From CAYVQU01 sp964453155 (GTDB taxonomy: Bacteria > Chloroflexota > Anaerolineae > Anaerolineales > UBA11858), in the NCBI GenBank assembly GCA_964453155.1, contig CAYVQU010000156.1, positions 1 to 12,972 of the forward strand: a stretch of DNA of 12,972 nt. The letters run 5' to 3'. The notes under the pieces are model-generated. The model ran no database searches. It saw only the letters and a program-made list of their open reading frames with translations, and was not told where the DNA came from. Within the stretch, counting starts at the first letter, position 1. Every line of letters starts with the position of its first letter. This document shows positions 1 through 5,108 of the stretch, piece after piece. The position numbers and the translations under genes were made by a program.

Positions 1-558
1 GCTTGGGGTTGGTGTGTGATTTTGTTTCACCCCCGAATCATTGAAAAGATACATGGGATCGTTAAAAAACTGCGCGCGACCCTGGAACTGCATGGGGAAC
101 TCCCCTGGGTGGACTCGCGCGAATTAACCGGGGGCGATGAGCTGGAAGCCACCATTGCCGACAGTATTCGCACTGCGCGCCACTTTCTGGTCGTGATCAG
201 CATTGCGGCCCTGAGCTCGGAATGGGTTCAAAAAGAAGTCAAGCTGGCCCTGGCCGAAGCAGAGGATCGAGATGATGGCTACAAAGTCATCTCCGTGGTC
301 TTGCCCGGCGTGGAGCCGGGGATTCTCAAGCTGCTGTTCCCCACGGAACCGGTCCACATCTTCGTCGCGGATACCCCCACGGGCCACAGCGAGGCCATTC
401 CCAAGATTTTTGCTGCGCTGGGCAAAACCCTCCCGAATGATTGGGAAACTCCTCCAATTATTGAAACCGAACCCATCGCCGAACTGATCCTGGAATTGAC
501 CGATCCCCAGATCGTTGAGACCGATGGCGCTCGTCGGGCCGAACCACCGCTGAGCTGA
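1..558 (+). CDS. TIR domain, N-terminal piece of broken fusion (5' partial)
   Basis: The frame is open from the first base; a GTG at 16 is the first candidate start but has no convincing ribosome-binding site, so the gene probably begins outside the window. Numbering from that GTG, residues 18-82 have the TIR pattern: an amphipathic helix, the BB-loop-like WVDSRELTGGDEL at 31-43, a core strand FLVVIS at 57-62, then SSEWVQKE with E74 in the place of the catalytic glutamate of NAD-cleaving TIR domains (compare WVHKE in SARM1). The usual first strand (an F-I-S-Y/H-S type motif) is not seen before residue 18, so the domain is either cut by the window edge or truncated. Residues 92-145 include VISVVLPGV and continue into a linker. 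The frame ends at a TGA immediately after the point where the CHAT frame takes over, consistent with a single-base deletion. NADase activity is inference. Confidence 0.75.
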   Translation, partial: AWGWCVILFHPRIIEKIHGIVKKLRATLELHGELPWVDSRELTGGDELEATIADSIRTARHFLVVISIAALSSEWVQKEVKLALAEAEDRDDGYKVISVVLPGVEPGILKLLFPTEPVHIFVADTPTGHSEAIPKIFAALGKTLPNDWETPPIIETEPIAELILELTDPQIVETDGARRAEPPLS

Positions 559-626
559 CTTACCACCCCGCCGATGGCAATCCCGTCACCAGCCGCCGCT
601 ACCAATTCACGGCCCCCTTAGGCCCG

Positions 627-3600
627 GTGGAATTGGGCGAAATCCGCTGGTATATCGAACGTTATTATCAATGGCCCTCGGGAGTGTTCAAAACCCGGGC
701 CGAGAAAACTGAAAAGGCTCTCCCGGAATGGGGCCAGGCTCTCTACACAGCCGCCCTGAGCGGGAAGTCGGCCCAGCCCCCTTTGCAGGCCTGGTTGAAC
801 AGCACCGGCGACCGCCGCTTCTCGGTCCAGGTTGATCCGGAACCACTCGAAGGGACGAACGAGGCCCAAAAGACCCTGATGCAGGCCGCTGCCAGCAACT
901 TGCTCGCCTTACCCTGGGAGATTATGCACGATGGCACTGGCTATCTCTCTCAGGGGGAGCCACCAGTCCGAGTTCGACGGCGGCTGCCATACCGGAAAGC
1001 GGTCGAAACCCAAACCGCCGATCTGCCCATTCGGGTGCTCTTGCTCAGTCCGCGCCCGGAAATTGACGAAGATGGCAATCCGGTCGGGTATTTGGACCAC
1101 CGCAGCAGCGCCCTGCCCCTGGTCCAGGCGGTGGAGAATTTGGGCTCCGCCCTGGTCGAACTCGATATTTTGCAGCCGCCGACTTTCCCGGCCCTCAAAC
1201 AGGCTCTCAAAACGACCCGAGCTGAAAACAACCCCTATGAGATCGTCCATTTTGACGGCCACGGGATTTATGACCGCCGGGTGGGGTTGGGGGCCTTGTG
1301 TTTCGAAGCCCACCGTGATCGGAGCAAACTGGGTAAACGGCTACTCGATTTGGTCGACGCCCAGCAGTTGGCGGCCGAACTGCAAACTTACGGCGTCCCC
1401 CTCATTTATCTGGATGCCTGCCAGACGGCCCAATCCATCGCCGACCCCAAGGCCTCCGTCGCCGCCAAACTACTGGAGGAGGGCGTCGGGTCGGTGGTGG
1501 CGATGAGCCACACCGTCTTGGTCGAGACCGCCCGGCGGTTTGTGGAGCCCTTCTACCAGGCCCTGGCCGCGGGTGAGCGAGTGGGGGCCGCCATGCTGGC
1601 CGGGCAAACGGCCTTATTTGAAGACCCCTACCGCTTTAAGATCATGGGAGCTGGCAGCCTGTACCTGGACGACTGGTTTGTGCCCGTCCTCTACCAGGAG
1701 CAGGCCGATCCCTACCTGTTCACGCTCAGACCCAGCGATGATGTCACCCGCCTGGTCCAACAGCGTCGGGAACTGCGCCTGGGCCAACTCCCGCCGCCCC
1801 CCGACCACACCTTCGTCGGCCGCAGCCGGCTGCTCTTGCACGTCGAACGCCTGCTGGCCCAGGAGCCGTACGCGGTAATCCGCGGCAGCGGCGGATTGGG
1901 CAAAACGGCCCTGGCTGTCGAGCTGACCCGCTGGCTGGTGCGCTCGGGTCGCTTCGAACGGGCCGCCTTTGTCAGCGTGGAGCCCCATAACGTCCAGGAC
2001 GTCAACGGGGTTTTGGACGCCCTCGGCCGCCAACTGCTGCCCAAATATACCGTGGCCCAATACGGCGCCGACCGGGCCGCGGCCTTGCAGCCGATTGAAC
2101 GGGCCTTGCAGGACGCCCCGACCCTGATTTTGCTCGACAACCTGGAGAGCGTGCTCCCCGACCAGGACGGGGTCAACCCCGCGGGCGCCGCGGATGTGAC
2201 TGAGTTGCTGGAACTCTGCCAAAAATTACTGGCCGCGGCGGACACCTGCCGCCTGATCTTCACCAGCCGGGAATTGCTGCCCAAACCCTTCGCCCATCCC
2301 CAGAACACGGTCGAACTGGGCCGCCTCAGTAAAACCGAAGCCATTTTGCTGGTCGAAAAAGTGATGGCCCAGCACGGCTGGGAACCCCCGCCCAGCGATG
2401 ACGCCCGGACGCCCGAAGAGATCGAACAGTTGGTCAACGCCGTCGACCGCCACCCGCGGGCTTTGGTCCTGCTGGCCCGCGAAGTAGCGCATGGTGTGCA
2501 GGCCACGACCGAAAATTTGGCCACCCTGATGGCTAAATTAGACGCCCAAAACCCGGCCGACCGCGAAAACTCACTCTACGCCAGCGTGGAACTCTCCCTG
2601 CGCCGCCTGCCGGACGAAGTGCGGGACCGCGTGGACCGCCTGGCCGTTTTCCACGGCGGCGGCCATCTGGCCGTTATGGGGATGGTATTAGAACTCGAAC
2701 CCGATGATATGAACCCCCTAGCCGAACACCTGATCGGCACCGGCCTGGCCGAACCGCAGGACTATAACTACCTGCGCCTGGACCCGGCCCTACCCGCCTA
2801 CCTGCGATTAAGCCAAGATCCCGAACTGTTGGCCGAATGGGAAACCACCTGGGCCCAGGCCATGATTCAACTGGTCGATTCTCTGTACCGGGAGCAATTC
2901 AAAGACAGCCGGATGGCCCTCAATTTGACCCTGCTGGAACTCCCCAACCTGCTGGCGCTGCTGGATTGGCTGGAGGGGTGGCTCGCAGCCGATCCGGAGG
3001 CAGCCGAAGCAGTCAGTCAGACGACCCGGCACATTGAGCAGCTCCTGGCCAACCTGAACCGGCCGACCGCTATGGCCCGGGCGGTCGCCGTCCGGGAGCA
3101 GGCCGCTGCCCAGGTGCCCGAGTGGGGCCAGGCCCGGTTTGCGAATCAGCGCCTGCAGGTCGATCGCCTACTCCAGGCCGGGCAGCTCCAACCGGCTTAT
3201 GAACGGGCTCAGGCTTTGTTGGAGATGGCAAAGACTGCGGTCTATGAAGGCGCTGATTATGATTTAGCTGATACAAATTGGTTGCTTGGTCGAGTATTGC
3301 AAACTGCCGGTCAGGCAATTCTGGCTTTAAAACACTATGATGAGGCTCAGTTTCAGTTTGAGAAGTTAAATTCCGAAAGCGCTGCTAATATGGCCTCCAA
3401 AGCTATTCAACTCCAGGCCGACTGCCTGACAGCCTTGGGACGGCTGGATGAAGCAGTACAGAATGCATCAAACGGTCTGAAAAACTGGCAGATTTCCGGC
3501 AGGTGGCGGTGGGGCAGGGGCAACTGGCGACCGTGCGAGAGATGCAAGGCCGATATTCCGAAGCGATTTCCGGGCATGAAAAAGCTCGGGACATCTTTAA

Positions 3601-3758
3601 AGCCCAAAACGAACCCCAAATGGTTGCCACTGCCTGGCACCAGATCGGGAGGGTCCACCAGGCGGCTGGAGACTACGATCAGGCCGAAGCCGCTTATCGC
3701 CGTTCGCTGGAGATTAAGACCCAAAACCAGGATCGGGCTGGGCAGGCCAACAGTTTAA
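627..3758 (+). CDS. CHAT protease - P-loop NTPase - winged helix - TPR piece
   Basis: The annotated start (GTG at 627) is artificial: the same frame is open back to 519 and sensible sequence (TAELTYHPADG...) already begins near 543. Numbered from 627, residues about 130-350 form a CHAT domain with the catalytic pair H212 in HFDGHG and C265 in LDACQTA. A P-loop NTPase follows: Walker A GSGGLGKT at 420-427 (K426), Walker B LILLDN at 500-505, and an arginine-containing sensor-like FTSR ending at R548. A winged-helix region follows (LAVFHGGG near 672, LRLDPALPAYL near 716), as in NB-ARC/STAND proteins, then TPR-like helices from about 850. After the A-run at 3480-3484 the frame turns into basic, low-complexity nonsense (for example WRWGRGNWRPCERCK) until its stop at 3758, so true coding ends near 3484. 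The protein is probably cytosolic; no membrane segment is seen. Protease function is inferred from the intact dyad. Confidence 0.82.
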   Translation: MELGEIRWYIERYYQWPSGVFKTRAEKTEKALPEWGQALYTAALSGKSAQPPLQAWLNSTGDRRFSVQVDPEPLEGTNEAQKTLMQAAASNLLALPWEIMHDGTGYLSQGEPPVRVRRRLPYRKAVETQTADLPIRVLLLSPRPEIDEDGNPVGYLDHRSSALPLVQAVENLGSALVELDILQPPTFPALKQALKTTRAENNPYEIVHFDGHGIYDRRVGLGALCFEAHRDRSKLGKRLLDLVDAQQLAAELQTYGVPLIYLDACQTAQSIADPKASVAAKLLEEGVGSVVAMSHTVLVETARRFVEPFYQALAAGERVGAAMLAGQTALFEDPYRFKIMGAGSLYLDDWFVPVLYQEQADPYLFTLRPSDDVTRLVQQRRELRLGQLPPPPDHTFVGRSRLLLHVERLLAQEPYAVIRGSGGLGKTALAVELTRWLVRSGRFERAAFVSVEPHNVQDVNGVLDALGRQLLPKYTVAQYGADRAAALQPIERALQDAPTLILLDNLESVLPDQDGVNPAGAADVTELLELCQKLLAAADTCRLIFTSRELLPKPFAHPQNTVELGRLSKTEAILLVEKVMAQHGWEPPPSDDARTPEEIEQLVNAVDRHPRALVLLAREVAHGVQATTENLATLMAKLDAQNPADRENSLYASVELSLRRLPDEVRDRVDRLAVFHGGGHLAVMGMVLELEPDDMNPLAEHLIGTGLAEPQDYNYLRLDPALPAYLRLSQDPELLAEWETTWAQAMIQLVDSLYREQFKDSRMALNLTLLELPNLLALLDWLEGWLAADPEAAEAVSQTTRHIEQLLANLNRPTAMARAVAVREQAAAQVPEWGQARFANQRLQVDRLLQAGQLQPAYERAQALLEMAKTAVYEGADYDLADTNWLLGRVLQTAGQAILALKHYDEAQFQFEKLNSESAANMASKAIQLQADCLTALGRLDEAVQNASNGLKNWQISGRWRWGRGNWRPCERCKADIPKRFPGMKKLGTSLKPKTNPKWLPLPGTRSGGSTRRLETTIRPKPLIAVRWRLRPKTRIGLGRPTV

Positions 3759-4357
3759 CCGCGTTAGGGGTTCTTTATAACGATCATTTGAATCGACCAG
3801 AAGAAACAATTATTTTTTATCGCCAAGCTGTTGATCTTTACATTGAAACTGGTGATAAACGTTATGAAGGGGTCGCACGCAGCAATACCGCCAACACCCT
3901 GCTCAAACTCAACCGCTACACCGAAGCCCGGGCTGAAATCCAGCGGGCGATTGAGTGTAAAAGTCAGGTTGGGCTAGCGGCTGAACCATGGACATCCTTC
4001 GAAATTCTGCGCCAAATCGAAACCGCGACCGGGAATCACGCGGCCGCCCAGACCGCCTGGACCCAGGCCCGGGACGCCTACCTGGCCTACCGGCGGCAGG
4101 GGGGGTATGCGCAAACGCCTGGGGGAGAACTGGCTGATCAAATTATTGAGCTAATCCGAACAGGACAAGTGGATGAGGCTCATAAACATTTGGAACAAAT
4201 TACCAGTGACGGAGACTTACCGGATTGGTACCAATCAATTGCAGAAAAATTCTTTATGATCATCAAAGGCACTCGTGATCTGAGTATCGCTGAAGATATG
4301 AGCATCGGGTATTCTAATGCTGCCGATGTGTTGTTTTTGATGGAGCGGTTGGGGTAG
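3503..4357 (+). CDS. TPR-repeat C-terminal piece of broken fusion
   Basis: This is the continuation of the upstream CHAT/NTPase gene in the -1 frame. The frame makes sense from 3485 (LADFRQVAVGQ), a little before the GTG at 3503, which is not a credible independent start: no ribosome-binding site is seen and it lies inside a TPR helix. Residues 5-130 contain three to four tetratricopeptide repeats recognisable from their spacing of small and aromatic residues, for example GRYSEAISGHEKA, GDYDQAEAAYRRSLEI and NRYTEARAEIQRAIE. Residues 150-195 resemble a further degenerate repeat (GNHAAAQTAWTQARDAYLAYRR). The last 80 residues are predicted helical without a motif I recognise. TPRs in CHAT proteins normally serve as the ligand- or partner-sensing part, so loss of this piece would probably leave an unregulated or inactive protein. 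Base composition swings sharply inside this segment. Confidence 0.75.
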   Translation: MAVGQGQLATVREMQGRYSEAISGHEKARDIFKAQNEPQMVATAWHQIGRVHQAAGDYDQAEAAYRRSLEIKTQNQDRAGQANSLTALGVLYNDHLNRPEETIIFYRQAVDLYIETGDKRYEGVARSNTANTLLKLNRYTEARAEIQRAIECKSQVGLAAEPWTSFEILRQIETATGNHAAAQTAWTQARDAYLAYRRQGGYAQTPGGELADQIIELIRTGQVDEAHKHLEQITSDGDLPDWYQSIAEKFFMIIKGTRDLSIAEDMSIGYSNAADVLFLMERLG

Positions 4358-4362
4358 TGCCT

Positions 4363-4448
4363 GCCCCCCTAACCCCCGAATTCGGGGGGGATTCGCTCAG
4401 GACAATTCTGTGGAGAATTCACTCCCCCAGCATTGGGGGCCGGGGGGC
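4363..4448. repeat. C/G-rich palindromic repeat, copy 1
   Basis: The ends are GCCCCCC (4363-4369) and GGGGGGC (4442-4448), and the next C/G block inside (CCCCC with GGGGG) also pairs. The interior has a second hairpin-like section, CCCCCGAATTCGGGGG, at 4373-4388, and a CTCCCCCAG...TTGGGGG half. A fragment GCTCAGGACAA at 4395-4405 matches half of a different palindrome found complete in the second copy at 4737-4843. It lies six bases after the stop of the TPR frame and may act as a bidirectional transcription barrier, although no T-run follows. Confidence 0.6.
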
Positions 4449-4590
4449 GTGTGGGACGGGTAAGCTTTGAATTAAAACGGGCGAAATTTACCGCCGCACC
4501 CAGCGAACCAATCACCCCGTTACCGAATACCTGGTTACCCTATCCCCTCTCCCCTACCTTATCGTCATACCAACGGGTATACCCTTGCGG

Positions 4591-4627
4591 TATTGCGAAC
4601 GCCGCGCCGCGGAGTGTGGCAATCTCC
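4591..4627. repeat. Partial copy of the ATTGCGAACGC repeat
   Basis: The stretch reads ATTGCGAACGCCGCGCCGCG, then GAGTGTGGCAATCTCC. It matches the left half of the complete element at 4853-4935 with only a few substitutions, then diverges before the inner hairpin. It is a truncated or decayed copy of the same dispersed family. The flanking sequence 4449-4590 contains no credible gene or other feature that I can support. Confidence 0.6.
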
Positions 4628-4660
4628 TTTGATTGAGCTTTACAAAATAATCAGGTAATC

Positions 4661-4729
4661 CTGTCATTCCTGCGGAGGCAGGAATCTATACTCCATCCAA
4701 GTGGATTCCCACCTACGTGGGAATGACAG
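4661..4729. repeat. 69-bp MITE-like element with two dRS3-like hairpins
   Basis: Perfect 10-bp terminal inverted repeats CTGTCATTCC (4661-4670) and GGAATGACAG (4720-4729) bound the element. Each end holds a 20-base hairpin: ATTCCT-N8-AGGAAT at 4666-4685 and ATTCCC-N8-GGGAAT at 4705-4724. The second has the exact form of the Neisseria dRS3 repeat as I remember it, and its paired arms extend to ATTCCCAC/GTGGGAAT. No coding capacity; presumably mobilised in trans or by an integrase-type activity, which is inference. Confidence 0.75.
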
Positions 4730-4736
4730 GCCCTCG

Positions 4737-4843
4737 CCCCCCTAACCCCTCGACCCTTCGATTTCACTCAGGACAAGTTCCGGGGGGGGAATTTCTCCCC
4801 CAGGCCTGTCCTGAGCCCGTCGAAGGGATTGGGGGTTGGGGGG
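4737..4843. repeat. C/G-rich palindromic repeat, copy 2, with nested palindrome
   Basis: The outer arms are CCCCCCTAACCCC (4737-4749) and GGGGGTTGGGGGG (4831-4843), the same backbone as the copy at 4363-4448. Inside sits a second palindrome with two paired blocks: CCCTTCGA (4754-4761) with TCGAAGGG (4820-4827), and CTCAGGACA (4767-4775) with TGTCCTGAG (4807-4815). The arms of this inner element flank a GGGGGGGG...CTCCCCC core that belongs to the outer element, so the two repeat families are interleaved rather than adjacent. Confidence 0.7.
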
Positions 4844-4852
4844 ACCTTAACG

Positions 4853-4935
4853 TCATTGCGAACGCAGCGCAGCGGAGTGTGGCAATCTCCCCGTTATTGG
4901 GGAGATCGCTTCGTCGCGGGGCTCCTCGCGATGAT
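4853..4935. repeat. ATTGCGA...TCGCGATGA palindromic repeat, full copy
   Basis: The left end TCATTGCGA and right end TCGCGATGA are inverted copies with one mismatch. The centre is a perfect 8-bp stem ATCTCCCC (4885-4892) / GGGGAGAT (4899-4906) with a 6-base loop. A truncated relative lies at 4591-4627. Elements of this general sequence are common in Chloroflexota and other genomes as far as I recall. No coding capacity. Confidence 0.65.
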
Positions 4936-4990
4936 GTTAATGGATCGTTTTTATCCCAACAACCCTGATTGACTACAAAATTAACAATTT

Positions 4991-5092
4991 CACCGCAGTA
5001 CCCCAGGGGTATGCTGCGCGAAGACGCAGCGTTCGCGGAGTTTTTCTCTAGAGAGATATAAAATTCTCAGCGCTCTCTGCGGCTCTGCGGTG
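4991..5092. repeat. CACCGCAG...CTGCGGTG palindromic repeat
   Basis: Perfect 8-bp ends CACCGCAG (4991-4998) and CTGCGGTG (5085-5092) enclose inner hairpins TACCCC-A-GGGGTA (4999-5011) and GCTGCG/CGCAGC (5013-5018 / 5025-5030), and a palindromic CTCTAGAGAG centre (5046-5055). It ends 16 bases before the stop of the convergent UvrA gene and could help terminate it, though no T-run makes it a classical terminator. Bases 4936-4990 between this and the previous repeat show nothing I can support. Confidence 0.6.
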
Positions 5093-5108
5093 GGTTTCGC
5101 AAGATTTG

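Larger units (their letters stand above)
1..4357 (+). pseudogene. Disrupted TIR-CHAT-NTPase-TPR fusion gene (three frames)
   Basis: The three consecutive plus-strand reading frames here read as one protein once two single missing bases are restored. Frame 1 (to 558) gives the TIR domain, frame 3 (open from 519 onward) gives CHAT, P-loop NTPase, winged helix and the first TPRs, and frame 2 (from about 3485) gives the remaining TPRs. At the first join, restoring one base near 543 converts the dying tail into a smooth passage reading about AEATAELTYHPADG. At the second, one extra A in the run at 3480-3484 gives GLKKLADFRQVAVGQ, a normal TPR helix. TIR domains can cleave NAD, CHAT domains are caspase-like proteases, and STAND-type NTPases with TPRs act as oligomerising sensors, so the restored protein would be a dual-effector conflict protein. 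Two indels in one gene suggest a recent pseudogene or homopolymer-type sequencing errors; I cannot tell these apart. The 5' end is open to the window edge. Confidence 0.72.

Noticed and set aside
4591..4935. Possible CRISPR-like array from the repeated ATTGCGAACGC units
   Set aside because: Only one full and one partial copy exist, with no regular spacing or spacer units; they are palindromic dispersed repeats.
4433..4968. Open frames of 67 and 83 codons at 4433-4636 and 4717-4968
   Set aside because: They run through the palindromic repeats, have no ribosome-binding site and encode repeat-derived low-complexity peptides.
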